Part shown: positions 1-9,640 of the stretch, in pieces
How positions within the stretch are numbered: the first letter of the stretch is position 1
Layout of the letters: each line of letters begins with the position of its first letter
NCBI GenBank assembly: GCA_039720395.1
Contig: CM077822.1
Span: 21,349,267 to 21,413,266, forward strand
Reading direction: 5' to 3'
Length of the DNA: 64,000 nucleotides
Source: Liquidambar formosana
Taxonomy: Eukaryota > Streptophyta > Magnoliopsida > Saxifragales > Altingiaceae
Translations under genes and position numbers: made by a program
Notes under the pieces: model-generated
Databases searched by the model: none
What the model saw: only the letters and a program-made list of their open reading frames with translations
Told to the model about the DNA's origin: nothing

Positions 1-1920
1 TCTAAACATCTCTAAACAGGATAACAAGGGGACCTTCTATTGCTTGTTTTTTTCCTCTTATTTTTTTTCTCCGGCTAAACTACTATACAAAAATGTGTTC
101 AAAGTTCTGGATTTTTTTTGGTTTTTTTTGTGGTTTTTCAGTCTTTTTGATGCCGACATGCACCTCTTTTGTAGCTTTTTCTTTTCTTCGGTCCAACTTT
201 TGTAGCTGTGTTTGCCAAAGATCGAGGACTCTATTTTTCTCTTCAAGCTTGTTGAAAAATAGAGGTCTAGAGGGAGACACATTTCTTTTGTATTTTATCA
301 GTTTCTGAATGAATTTTCCTTTGGCTTTTCTCATTCTAGAAAGCAGCCAAGTGGATTTACCAAAACAAACAGAAAGGTTTGATTGTTAAGATCATGATCT
401 CTTATGTGAACTGGCACCAATAGTTTGTGAGGAGGTGCGAAGTCCCATCATCCAAATATGAAGTACTGGCTGGGGGAAAAGGTTTTGTCTTCTATTCTAC
501 TAGATGACGAGGCAAGGCATCAATCTTCTTTTTCCTTCCAATCCTTCTTCTAAAATAGTTGAATAAATTAAATGAAATTAAAGTAAAAATAATTACTAAA
601 GAGTTAACCAAATGGTATTGAATTAAAGCACTCCCAACTCTTCCCAAATTTTATACTTTATCCCCCAGCGCCTGTGTGCGGACAAGTCGCCACACCTCTG
701 AGACTGACCAAAAAATTTAGAAGAATAAATAAATAGAAAAGACCCATGAGATGTTTTATACTCCCTTCGTTTCTAAATAAGTGAAAGGGAGAAGCCATGG
801 CCACAATAAGTTCTGCCATATATAACACCTTTGCTGTTAACTACTCTAGCACCCAACAGGATTACCATGAAGGCTTTGACTTTAACCCTATGTTTGGTTG
901 GGAGGAAAAGAGGAGGGAAGGAAAGGGGAGGAGGGAAAAGGGGAGGGATAGAGATAATTGGGTGTGTTTGGTAGAAGGGAAAGGGGAAAGGATGGAAAGG
1001 GGAGGGAGGATTGGAAATCCCTTCTTTTCACTTTTTCTAATCCCCCAATTTTGAGGGGATGAGAGAAGGGAAAAGGTATCTTGTGGTTAAAATGACACAT
1101 TTATCCCTATGCCCATAATAATTCATCTACCACTACTATAAATTATGTGAGGGCAAAATAGTAAAATTAGTGTTTATTATTTCCCTTACTTCATAACAAA
1201 TACACAGAAAAGAAGGAAACTATTTTTCCATCCATCTTACATGCATCCAACCAAACAAATAGGAAGGAAAAAAAGTCTCATTCCCTTAGAGAAATCCATC
1301 CTCCCTACCTTTCCTTCCTCCCACTTTTCCATCATCCTAACCAAACATAGCATAAGGGTAAATCTGTCCATCAAGGATTTGAGATTTTAAGTTGCTGTGG
1401 AAGAAACAAAAATTACTGCCCTTGAATTTTGATTCTCATTTTTGAATATGAACATTATTTTTTGAAATTTTCTATTAGTGATGATGGATTTATAACTTTA
1501 ATATTATGTGAGATACATTATGATTATTTAATTTTCATTCAGACGAGCAACTCATATATTGTTGCATTATGACTACATTAATTTTGAAAGATGGGAGATT
1601 TATCAAATTTATTTGTTTTAAGAGAGCACGCGTCCAAAATTCATGTTTTGTCACTTGAGCTTACATGTTGACCTGATGAATTATGTGTCACCATTGACAT
1701 ACCAAAAATGTCCAAAATGGAAGGAGATGTCATTGGGAGAATACAAGGGCATCCTTTTTGTAGTCATTACCTATTTAAGAATTTTGAATGTTGATCCCAC
1801 CCTTCATTTTACATTTGATATATATTAATGCATAGAAACATAATTAAAAATATAGTGTAAAAATTTGTTACGACTTAAATATGAGGTCTGCAGCGAAAAT
1901 TTATTGTAATTAAATAATTA
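1..1920. repeat. Upstream segmental-duplication block, copy A
   Basis: This block is nearly identical to 47990-49890, with scattered substitutions and small indels. The match stops abruptly near 1906-1920, after the shared 'taattaaataatta'. In unit A it leads straight into the TNL1 TIR exon; in unit C about 9.4 kb of other DNA separates it from the TNL3 TIR exon. Short ORFs on both strands have no recognisable domains and appear in both copies, so I do not call genes. It holds one MITE-like element (889-1350). A WRKY-type W-box core (TTGACC, near 1670) lies about 450 bases before the TNL1 start; it could be regulatory but is a short motif. Confidence 0.85.
889..1350. mobile_element. MITE-like inverted-repeat element, copy A
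   Basis: The ends are inverted repeats: CTATGTTTGGTTGGGAGG at the left and, read on the minus strand, CTATGTTTGGTTAGGATG at the right. The interior is purine-rich on the left and pyrimidine-rich on the right and can fold on itself. There is no coding capacity. The same element is at 48876-49321, so it predates the duplication. I could not resolve a target-site duplication, so the superfamily is open. Confidence 0.6.
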
Positions 1921-1952
1921 ATGATGATAGCATAATAATTATAGTTTTACTT

Positions 1953-2048
1953 TGTTGAATGTTGGTTGTTGAATAGCTGATGTTAGCATAATAATATCTA
2001 TGTTGAATGTTAGTTGTTGAATAGCAGATGTTAGCATAATAATATCTA
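1953..2048 (+). repeat. 48 bp tandem duplication before TNL1
   Basis: Two adjacent 48-base units (1953-2000 and 2001-2048) differ at only about two positions. The second copy ends at the ATG of an upstream in-frame ORF that would extend TNL1 by 24 residues. This array is absent in front of TNL2 and TNL3, so it belongs to the unique promoter/5' leader of TNL1. Confidence 0.9.
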
Positions 2049-2119
2049 TGTTTGTTGAGGATTCACTGTACCAAGAAAAAATTGATACCCACAAGTTTGT
2101 AATTTTTCCATTTGATTCC

Positions 2120-2622
2120 ATGACCACCCAAGCTCATTCTTCCTCTTCTTCGGCCTCTAAATGGAATTACGATGTCTTTTTGAGTTTCCGAGGCGAAGAC
2201 ACACGCAAGACCTTCACCGACCATCTCTGTGCGGCTTTGAACCAGAAAGGAATTCACACCTTCAAAGACGATGAAAAGCTTGAGAGAGGAAAAGAAATTT
2301 CGCCAGGCCTCCTAAGAGCAATTGAAGAATCGAGGTTTTCTCTAATCGTTTTGTCAAACAACTATGCTTCTTCCACATGGTGCTTGGATGAACTTGTGAA
2401 GATCCTTGAGTGCAAAGAGACCAGGGGACATACGGTTTTGCCCATTTTCTACAACGTGGATCCATCGGAAGTAAGAAAGCAGACGGGGAGTTTCGCGCAG
2501 GCGTTTGCTAAATACGAAGAAGATGATTTCAAGGGGAAGATTGAGAAGGTGCAGAGGTGGAGGGCGGCTCTAACGGAGGTGGCCAATTTATCTGGTTGGG
2601 ATTTACGCAATATTGCCGATGG
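2120..2622 (+). CDS. TNL1 exon 1: TIR domain
   Basis: Residues 1-167 plus two bases of codon 168. After a Ser-rich leader come YDVFLSFRGEDTRKTF (TIR box 1), the KGIHTFKDDEKLERGKEI segment, and SxxYASSTWCLDEL, where the Glu of CLDEL matches the catalytic glutamate of plant TIR NADases. The domain ends in LSGWDLRN. The donor is GG|GTATAT. Reading through the donor adds only GYIVFN and then a stop, and the same happens in TNL2 and TNL3. Confidence 0.93.
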
Positions 2623-3530
2623 GTATATAGTTTTCAACTGAAATCTCCCTCTCTCTCTCTTCTTGTTCTTCTCTCTTTCTTTCTTTTTAATTACTCCCTC
2701 TGTTCCACAAAGATAAGCCAAATTTGACAAAACATGAAGTTTAAGAAAAGTAATAATTGCATTGATTTATCATTTATTAAATTTCATCTTTCCAAAATTA
2801 CCCCTCATATTTAGTATTGGGATTTGTGTTAAAAGTAATGATTGAAATAATAAGGGGCAATATAAGAAAGTTAAAAAATTATGTTTTAACTTTTCTAAGT
2901 AGACAAATATTTTAGAACAGAAAAAGTAAAAAATCTGGCCTATGTTTTAGGGACGAAGGGAGGAGGGAGTAATAATTAGGAGTATCTTAAACCTTATTAT
3001 CACTGAAGTTTCACTACAAACTAATCTTGAACATCCGTATAAGATATCCCGTAACCATGAAAACAACAATAACTGTGAGGTTTCAACTTAAAACTCCCAT
3101 GCTTCCTATTATGTACAGGTTTTCATCTTGACCATAGAAAATATATCAATAGGTGGTAGTTGGTTCAGCTATGTTGTTTATTTTTTTGTTTTTTTGTCTT
3201 TTTTGTCTTTTTTTTTTTTTTTTTTTGTCTTTTTGTTTTTTAGGGGTACAACTAGAGAAATTCGAATTCAACCCTAACCTATCATAATTATATCTCTTAT
3301 CCCATCCTTTTTCACCACTAGGTTCACCCTAGTGGCATAGGTGCTTTTTGTTTGGCAAAATTAAACTTCTATAAATACATGACTTATAGGCTACTTATGA
3401 TTTGACTTTTAGGTTCACCTTAGAAGTTCCAATACAAACTTCTATAAATGTATGACTTTTAAGTTACGTTTGATTTGACTTTTAGGTTAGGTTTGATTTG
3501 AGTGAATGAAAATAAATAAATAAATAAAAT

Positions 3531-3602
<72 letters not shown>

Positions 3603-6600
3603 TCCTTTCTTTTCATAATAAGTGCTTAATTTTCTTTTTTGGGATGTTTTAAAATAAGTGTCCTATTTCAAAAGTCAATGGATTTTTTTTACTCACTTCT
3701 TAAAATACCCTTAAAAAGGTTTTTTTTCTTTTTCTATTGTTTTACAAATTTGAGGGTAAAATTAGAATTTTAAAATATATGCATTGATGTGAAAGCATTT
3801 AAAAGGATTTCATTAAAAAGCGTGTTTTTTCAAGGGGGACGCTTATTATAAAACGGAGAGAGTAAGTTGTTATAATTAAGAGCGGCGATATTGCCGCAGC
3901 TAAAAAGTAAGTTGCCACATCAACTAGAAACTTCATAGATTAAAAGACCAAATTACCCTTTAAAGTCAAAGGAAATCAAAACCAAACAGCCCACCTTCCA
4001 GAACTTTCTTTCTCTTTCCCCTTTGTTCACAAATGCCTGTTTTTTTTTTTTTTTTTTGTTGATTCAACCCCTCCCTCTTCTACTCTTGCCCTCTCTCTCT
4101 CTCTCTCTCTGAAGACCTCGTTTGAAATCCCATACACTATCGGAGATGCCTTTTCGATTTACCAAATGAGCCCCCTTCAGCTCTTCTCATCTTTTTTTTA
4201 ATTTTCCTCATTTTTTTTCCTGATATATGGCCATGAATCTGCCATGGATCTGCCATGGGATCTGCATCACCGGCGACGATGATTGTGGGAGGCGTCCATG
4301 CTTCTGTTCCCATCCAATTCAGATTGAGGTTTCTATTTCTGCGATGGGTTTGGTCCGAGAGCACACGGCAGTGGAGACAAAGGTTTTCCAGCGCAGCTTT
4401 AAGTCATCCCAACCATCTCCAGTGATCCTTCACCGTCGGTTGCTGTGAATCCATGACCCGTCATGGCTGTGCTGATCTGCCCATCGACGGTGTTAGGCGT
4501 CGATCTAGATGGTCTCGTCGAAGACCCATTTGCCATGGCCGACTCTCGCTACTCGCCAGTGCCGTGAGCCTAAGTATCGTAGAAGCCATGGAAAAAGAAA
4601 AGATGATGTTGTACTAAGTCCGCCTCTGTTTGGACGGATGGCGATGATGAGGACGATGGAGATGGAGTCGATGGTAGTGGAAGAGAGATGGGAGGCAGCC
4701 TGGGGGCAGGGATTGGGGACAATGTACATCAAAAGTTGAGAAAGTGGAAGGTAGGGTCCCTTTGACTTTAAAGGGCAATTTGGTCTTTTCACGATATCAA
4801 AGCCTCAGTTGCTATGGTAACAAATTTTTTGCCGCGGCAATACCGATACCCATAATTAAAGGTTGTAATCTTCAAACTGAGTTGATTTTAAATACATTTA
4901 ATGTACTAATCAGGATCCATCAAGTAGTAAGTTACGATCCGTTCAATCATGGTGAGTAATATTTAAAGCTGGAATTTCATGCAAGTCAATTGTTTTCTGC
5001 AACATAACCCCATATTACTAGCATTAAGCATTCAGCAACCATTGAACCAATGACATTTTCGCAAATTGGAACTGTTCGTAAAAATCACCCTTTAGTTAAG
5101 AGCAAACTCCACTAGTACAATATGTCCAATCTCCAACTTCGGAATCTTTTGATATCGCAAGTATAACCTCAACGTTTACAACATATTTCAAATTTTATTT
5201 CACTTCCCCTTTTTTCAAGGTTGATCAGCTTGCTCAACATAATGAAACAATTTTTAACAAGTGATTTTATTAGTTTCATTAGGACTAATAAAATTATTTT
5301 ATTTTCCAATTAACTTTTTCAATTGTAGTGTAATACTAAACATTATCATTGTATTTCATTCATGTCTCTTTATAAATTTTTAGATTAATATGACTCATGA
5401 CACTTTTATTATGCTTTATGATTGGTAGGCATGAGGCGAAATTCATCCAGACAATTGTTCAAGAAATCTTGAGTAAATTGAATCAAAATCATACAGTCTT
5501 ATATGTAGCCGAGCAGCAAGTTGGAATAGATTCCCGTGTAGAAAAAATATATTCGTTGTTAGGTGATGGGACAGAAAATGATGTTCGCATTATAGGTATT
5601 TGGGGAATTGGTGGCATAGGTAAAACAACCTTAGCAAAAGCAATTTATAATCGAATATATGGAAAATTTGAAGGTAGTAGTTTTCTTTCAAATGTTAAAG
5701 AAGTTTCGAGAGGACATGGCGGCCTAGTTCATTTACAAAGAGAACTTCTTTCTCAAATCCTAAACGAACCAAATCTGAATATATGGAGTGAAGATAGAGG
5801 AGTCATTGTGATAAAGGAAAGGCTTTGTTACAAAAGAGCTCTCATTATTCTTGATGATGTGGATCAGCAAGACCAATTAGAAAAATTAGTCGGAAGACTA
5901 GATTGGTTTGGAGCAGGAAGCAGAATAATCATAACAACTAGAGATAAACATTTGCTAACCACACATGAAGTCGATGGAATTTATATGGTGGAAGAATTGA
6001 ACCATGATGAAGCTCTTCAACTCTTTAGTTTGAATGCCTTCAAAAAAGATCATCCAGAAGGTGACTTTTTGAAACTTTCAAACCGTGTAGTAATTTATGC
6101 TAAAGGCCTTCCGTTGGCTCTCAAAGTTTTGGGCTCCTTTCTTTGCAAGAGAAGTGTAGATGAATGGAGAAATACATTGGTTAAACTACAAAAGATTCCA
6201 AACAATGAAATTCATGAAACACTTAAAGTAAGTTTTGATGGACTAGATCAAATGGAAAAGGACATTTTTCTGGATGTTACATGTTTCTTTATCAGGGAGA
6301 AAGAAGATTATGTAACAACTGCACTAGAGAGTTGTGGTTTTTGCGCAAATATAGGACTAAGAGTTCTGACCGAGAGATCTCTCATAACTATGTCCGGTGA
6401 TGAGGTACGGATGCATGATTTGCTACGAGAAATGGGTCAAGAAATTATTCGACAAGAATCCCCCAAAGATCCTGGAAAACGTAGTAGGTTGTGGCTTCAA
6501 GAGGATGTCTATCGTGTGCTAAAAAAAAATACGGTGAGAACTAAATATATGCATCCTTCCATTTTCATTTAAAAGGCAACAAAACTACATAATTTTAGTA

Positions 6601-8925
6601 ACGCTCAATTTAATTTTGCCTCACTTATTCTCTCCTTCTGGTTATTAGGGTTCGGAAGCAGTTCAAGGTATAACCCTAAAGTTTTCAACAATGAAAAAGG
6701 TACACGTAACAGATGAAGCTTTCACACGGATGCACAATCTTAGACTACTCAAGTTTTCAAACGTGCACCCTTTTGAAGACTTTAATTACCTTCCTGATGA
6801 GCTAAGGTGTCTAATTTGGGATGGATACCCCTTAAAATCAATGCCATCAAGATTTGATCCGGAGAACCTTGTTCAACTTTACTTGCCTAAAAGTCGAATT
6901 GAATATTTTTCAGAGACCAAGGTATGGTTATTAGTTTTTTATCCCAAAAAAAAGAACAATTATAATTACAGTTTTCTTAACATGTGCCTTAAGAGCACAT
7001 GTTAAGCTGTAATTAATAATCCAATCATTACATGAAAAAAATGTGTTTTCACAATTTTTCAAGTATTTTTACATTTTTCTAAGCAACTTTTACCATTTAC
7101 AATGTATTTTCATCATTTCCAATGCAATGATTAAGCTATTAATTGCAGTTTAACATGTTCTCTTAGGGCACACGTTAAAAAAACCCATATAATTAATATA
7201 ATTTATTTTCCTTAAAGAATGTTTTTTTTTTTTTTTTTTTTTCCGCTAAACAATATAAAAACTCATACACCAATAAATGCATCTTCAATTCCTTAAAGAA
7301 AGTTATATAGGTTTACTTATTGGAACTATTACATTTTGTTGTTACAGATTTTTGAAAACTTGGAATTCCTTAATCTTAGTCACTCCCAGTACCTTCTTGA
7401 AACCCCCGACTTCTCAAGGATGCCAAAGCTTAAAATATTGACTCTTGAAGGTTGTACGAGGTTGGTGAAGGTCCAGCCATCCAATTTGGCTCTCAACAGG
7501 CTTGTTTCCTTGAATTTGAAAGATTGTAAAAGCCTTAGAAGTCTTTGGAGGAGCATTAAGTTGGAATCGCTTGAAACTCTTACTCTTTCTGGTTGTTCGA
7601 AGCTAGAGAAGGTTCCAAAGTTCATAGGGAATATGAAGCATCTATCAAAGGTTTATTTGGATGGAACTGCCATAAAAGAGCTACCCTCAGCAATTGAACA
7701 CCTAACTAGGCTTGTTTTGTTGAATTTGGGAAATTGCAAAAATCTTGCTAGTTTGCCAAGCAGCATATGTAAGTTGGAATCTCTTGAAACTCTTACTTTT
7801 TCTGGTTGCTCGAGACTTAACAAGTTACCGAAGAACATAGGGAATATGCAAAATTTGGTGGCCCTTTTTTTAGATGGAACTACTATTAGACAACCACCAT
7901 CCTCCATCGCACATTTGAGAAACCTTCAAGAATTATCCTTTCGTGGATGTAAAGGATCAACATCTAATTCGTTGATATTACCTTCTTTATCAAGTTTACG
8001 CTCATTAAGAAGATTAGATCTTAGTGACTGTAATCTATCAGAAGGAGCTATCCTTAGTGGAGATATTGTCAACATATCCTTGTTGGAAGACTTGAATCTA
8101 AGCAAAAATAATTTTGTTGCCCTACCCGCTACTCTCAGTCAACTTAATTGCCTGCAATACCTTCGGTTGGAGTATTGCACTAGGCTTCAAGCATTGCCAC
8201 CGCTTCCATCAAGTATTCTTGTAATAGAGGCTCACGGTTGCAGATCATTGGAAACATTACCATATCCATCATTGGAAAATTTGCCACGTCATGGTTTGAT
8301 ACTTACCAATTGTGAGAACATCGATGGCAACATACTTCTTCAACATGCGTCTAAATTCACTGCTTATGATATTCTTGTACCTGGAAGTCAGATTCCGAAG
8401 TGGATGAATCATCAGAACATGGGCTCTTCAATTTCTTTCGAGACCCCATGTCAATATACTAATTTTAAAGGAATTGCCCTTTGCGCTGTTTTTACATTCA
8501 AGAACGCTGCTGTTAACGAATTTTTCATTGCCTGCCGTTTTCGTGAAGCATTTAATAATGACTCTTTTTCAACGATTTATCCGATTGTTACTTTCCCTGG
8601 GAATAGACAAATCGAGTCAGATCATGTGTGGCTTGGATATTACAGCCGTTATCACCTCCAGAGCTATACCTCAGTTGAATGGCACAACATTGAGGCTTCA
8701 TTTGAAATTGTAAGTAGAGAGTTCAAAGAGGCAAAAAAGCGTGGGGACGCATGGTTCCAAGTGAAAAAGTGTGGGGTTCATATAATATACAAGGAAGATG
8801 ATGTGCCAACGATGATACACTACAACTCTTCATTTCACCATTCGACACTAGAAGAAGACAAAGAAGAAGGAGAAGGAGCAGAGGAAGATACTATTAGTAA
8901 ACGTACTACGAGAAGGCTTGTTTAG
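2120..8925 (+). CDS. TNL1: TIR-NBS-LRR disease-resistance protein (four exons)
   Basis: Joined exons 2120-2622, 5429-6533, 6649-6921 and 7348-8925 total 3459 bases, 1152 residues plus stop. All junctions are GT-AG and keep frame (phase 2, 0, 0). Order: TIR (about 17-160), NB-ARC (about 170-500), LRRs (about 600-930), C-JID post-LRR domain (about 968-1123), acidic tail. TNL receptors sense pathogen effectors inside the cell; the TIR domain cleaves NAD+ and signals through EDS1-type partners (family knowledge). The ATG at 2120 is preferred over the in-frame ATG at 2048 because TNL2 and TNL3 start at the equivalent MTTQ codon. Introns are 2806, 115 and 426 bases. No lesion is visible in the core domains, but the stop at 8923-8925 is probably secondary (see tail relic 8926-9012). 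Recognised effector unknown. Confidence 0.93.
2694..2969. mobile_element. Stowaway-like MITE in TNL1 intron 1
   Basis: It begins CTCCCTCTGTTCC and its minus-strand right end begins CTCCCTCCTCCC, with TA on both sides (2692-2693 and 2970-2971). This TIR type and TA duplication are typical of Stowaway (Tc1/mariner-derived) MITEs. There is no coding capacity. Confidence 0.8.
3532..3600 (+). repeat. Compound (CT)n(TA)n microsatellite
   Basis: A run of CT dinucleotides passes directly into a run of TA dinucleotides, within TNL1 intron 1 and immediately before a Stowaway-like MITE. A similar compound microsatellite lies in TNL3 intron 1 (60898-60936). Confidence 0.9.
3602..3862. mobile_element. 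Stowaway-like MITE in TNL1 intron 1
   Basis: The left end CTCCTTTCTTTTCATAATAAG and minus-strand right end CTCTCTCCGTTTTATAATAAG are inverted repeats flanked by TA (3600-3601, 3863-3864). It is 261 bases, non-coding, and inserted at the TA edge of the preceding microsatellite. Confidence 0.85.
3880..4850. mobile_element. Non-autonomous Mutator-like element (MULE)
   Basis: Terminal inverted repeats of about 90-95 bases share the ATTGCCGC core near the ends and the segment GACCAAATT(A/G)CCCTTTAAAGTC further in. The flanks tataattaa (3871-3879) and cataattaa (4851-4859) form a 9 bp TSD with one mismatch, as expected for Mutator-like elements. The 971-base interior has no transposase. Its GC-richer middle (4220-4740) may be captured genomic DNA, but I recognise no gene in it. 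TNL3 intron 1 (near 62935) shows the corresponding empty site. Confidence 0.85.
4855..5428 (+). other. 3' part of TNL1 intron 1, conserved in TNL2 and TNL3
   Basis: Homologous to 33810-35217 in TNL2 and 62940-64000 in TNL3, starting at 'ggttgtaatcttc'. Unit A lacks about 300 bases present in the other two (B 34620-34930, C 63485-63790), with the join near 5155. It ends in the acceptor AG at 5427-5428. No genes. Confidence 0.8.
5429..6533 (+). CDS. TNL1 exon 2: NB-ARC domain
   Basis: Encodes residues 168-536 of the nucleotide-binding switch. P-loop GIGGIGKTT at 227-235 (Lys233), kinase-2 LIILDDVD at 306-313, RNBS-B GSRIIITTRD at 331-340, GLPLAL at 394-399, TNL-type RNBS-D FLDVTCFF at 448-455 and MHD at 496-498 are all intact. 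The final D of kinase-2 followed by D/Q is typical of TNLs rather than CC-NBS-LRRs, which usually have W there. The exon ends with an A-rich stretch before ACG|GTGAG; the TNL2 copy has lost one A here. Confidence 0.94.
6649..6921 (+). CDS. TNL1 exon 3: NB-LRR linker and first LRR
   Basis: Ninety-one codons in phase 0, residues 537-627. It starts GSEAVQGITL, continues through AFTRMHNLRLLKFSNV and YLPDELRCLIWDGYPLKSMPSRF, then ENLVQLYLPKSRIEYF. This short exon with the LP.ELR.L.W.GYPLKS.PS.F motif is the standard TNL exon 3. The donor is AAG|GTATGG. The TNL2 copy has exactly the same length (273 bases). Confidence 0.92.
6969..7187. mobile_element. hAT-like MITE in TNL1 intron 3
   Basis: The ends are inverted repeats around GTTTTCTTAACATGTGCC, with 8 bp tataatta at 6961-6968 and 7188-7195 as TSD. 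The same insertion lies in TNL2 intron 3 (36756-36971), so it predates the duplication. Non-coding; longer internal inverted repeats would make a hairpin in the pre-mRNA. Confidence 0.75.
7348..8925 (+). CDS. TNL1 exon 4: LRR array, C-JID and acidic tail
   Basis: Encodes residues 628-1152. LRRs begin IFENLEFLNLSHSQYL and include TNL-type repeats such as LKDCKSLRSL, LSGCSKLEKVP and LDGTAIKELP. A 213-base unit (7561 and 7774) starting LESLETLT is duplicated, giving 71 residues that TNL2 lacks. The C-JID domain starts at ILVPGSQIPKWMNHQ and includes GSSISFE, a region known to help ligand contact in TNLs. The exon closes with a Glu-rich tail and TAG at 8923-8925. Confidence 0.93.
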   Translation: MFENLEFLNLSHSQYLLETPDFSRMPKLKILTLEGCTRLVKVQPSNLALNRLVSLNLKDCKSLRSLWRSIKLESLETLTLSGCSKLEKVPKFIGNMKHLSKVYLDGTAIKELPSAIEHLTRLVLLNLGNCKNLASLPSSICKLESLETLTFSGCSRLNKLPKNIGNMQNLVALFLDGTTIRQPPSSIAHLRNLQELSFRGCKGSTSNSLILPSLSSLRSLRRLDLSDCNLSEGAILSGDIVNISLLEDLNLSKNNFVALPATLSQLNCLQYLRLEYCTRLQALPPLPSSILVIEAHGCRSLETLPYPSLENLPRHGLILTNCENIDGNILLQHASKFTAYDILVPGSQIPKWMNHQNMGSSISFETPCQYTNFKGIALCAVFTFKNAAVNEFFIACRFREAFNNDSFSTIYPIVTFPGNRQIESDHVWLGYYSRYHLQSYTSVEWHNIEASFEIVSREFKEAKKRGDAWFQVKKCGVHIIYKEDDVPTMIHYNSSFHHSTLEEDKEEGEGAEEDTISKRTTRRLV

Positions 8926-9012
8926 GTGGAAGCAAGTGGAAGTCCACACCCTAAAAGGAAGAGAGGAAACACCGACACAGTGCTTAAACTTAAGGACAAA
9001 GAATCATCCTAG
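8926..9012 (+). pseudogene. Relic C-terminal tail of TNL1, in frame after the stop
   Basis: Directly after the TNL1 stop the same frame stays open for 28 codons, to TAG at 9010-9012. The translation includes EASGSPHPKRKRG and ends LKLKDKESS. The aligned TNL2 sequence (38561-38650) has GAG where TNL1 has TAG, and also encodes an EASGSPNPKRMRG tail, though out of frame with its own LRR exon. The parsimonious reading is that the ancestor had a longer tail with a basic, nuclear-localisation-like motif and TNL1 lost it by one nonsense change. Whether the tail was ever essential is unknown. Confidence 0.7.
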
Positions 9013-9640
9013 CAAGCATCGGCACCATCACAGCTCACACATCCTCGGTCTACAAATTCAAGGGATTAAAAGAAGTGAAGGCGACTTTTTGAATTAAGAT
9101 TCAAATCATTTATGGGTTGGATGGGGCTGCCTTATTTATCCAATTAAGGATTTGGTTCGACTTGGACCTTCTCTCAACCGACGACCAATCTCAGGTCAAT
9201 CTCTGATTCACTTTCTCTCTTTCATGGCCCCTGTCTCTCTCCTCTATTCTTTTGATTTCTCTCAAATCCCTAACGCTAACCCATAGCTAATCTGATATTT
9301 TATTTCATTTTATTTTCCTTAATAATTGCAGCAGGAAAACTCCAAAAACGTAATATTGGTTCAACTTCCCTGCATTTTTTCCCATGACTTTGTTGAGTTG
9401 AAGCGTAATCGAAATAGAGTGCAAAATATTAGGCCATTGGATCTCAACCATGTTAAAGGGATAATTAAGCAGGCCAGGGACTGATTACCTTCTCGAGACC
9501 TTCAATTCCTCTGCTCATACCATAAGCACTATCGCCGCACAGGTACATTGTACCCATTGTCTCCTCACTTCCTTTAGCTTCTCTAATGAACAATCTATTT
9601 CTTGTTTCCTTGTCATCTCCCAGCCCTTATGGAAATTAAA
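9013..9640. repeat. Downstream duplicated block, copy A, with relic gene fragments
   Basis: Homologous to 38651-39360 of unit B, and in part to 39960-40200. It contains relic coding pieces: near 9400 the frame VELKRNRNRVQNIRP is readable, as at 39117-39225, but here a 40-odd-base insertion and a stop follow. No intact gene. Confidence 0.65.

Noticed and set aside
93..308. Short Phe/Ser-rich ORFs shared at 48078-48293
   Set aside because: Conserved only because the whole block is duplicated; T-rich composition and no recognisable domain.
2048..2119. N-terminal extension of TNL1 from the ATG at 2048
   Set aside because: The 24 extra residues fall in leader sequence that is not conserved as coding in TNL2 or TNL3; all three share the MTTQ start.
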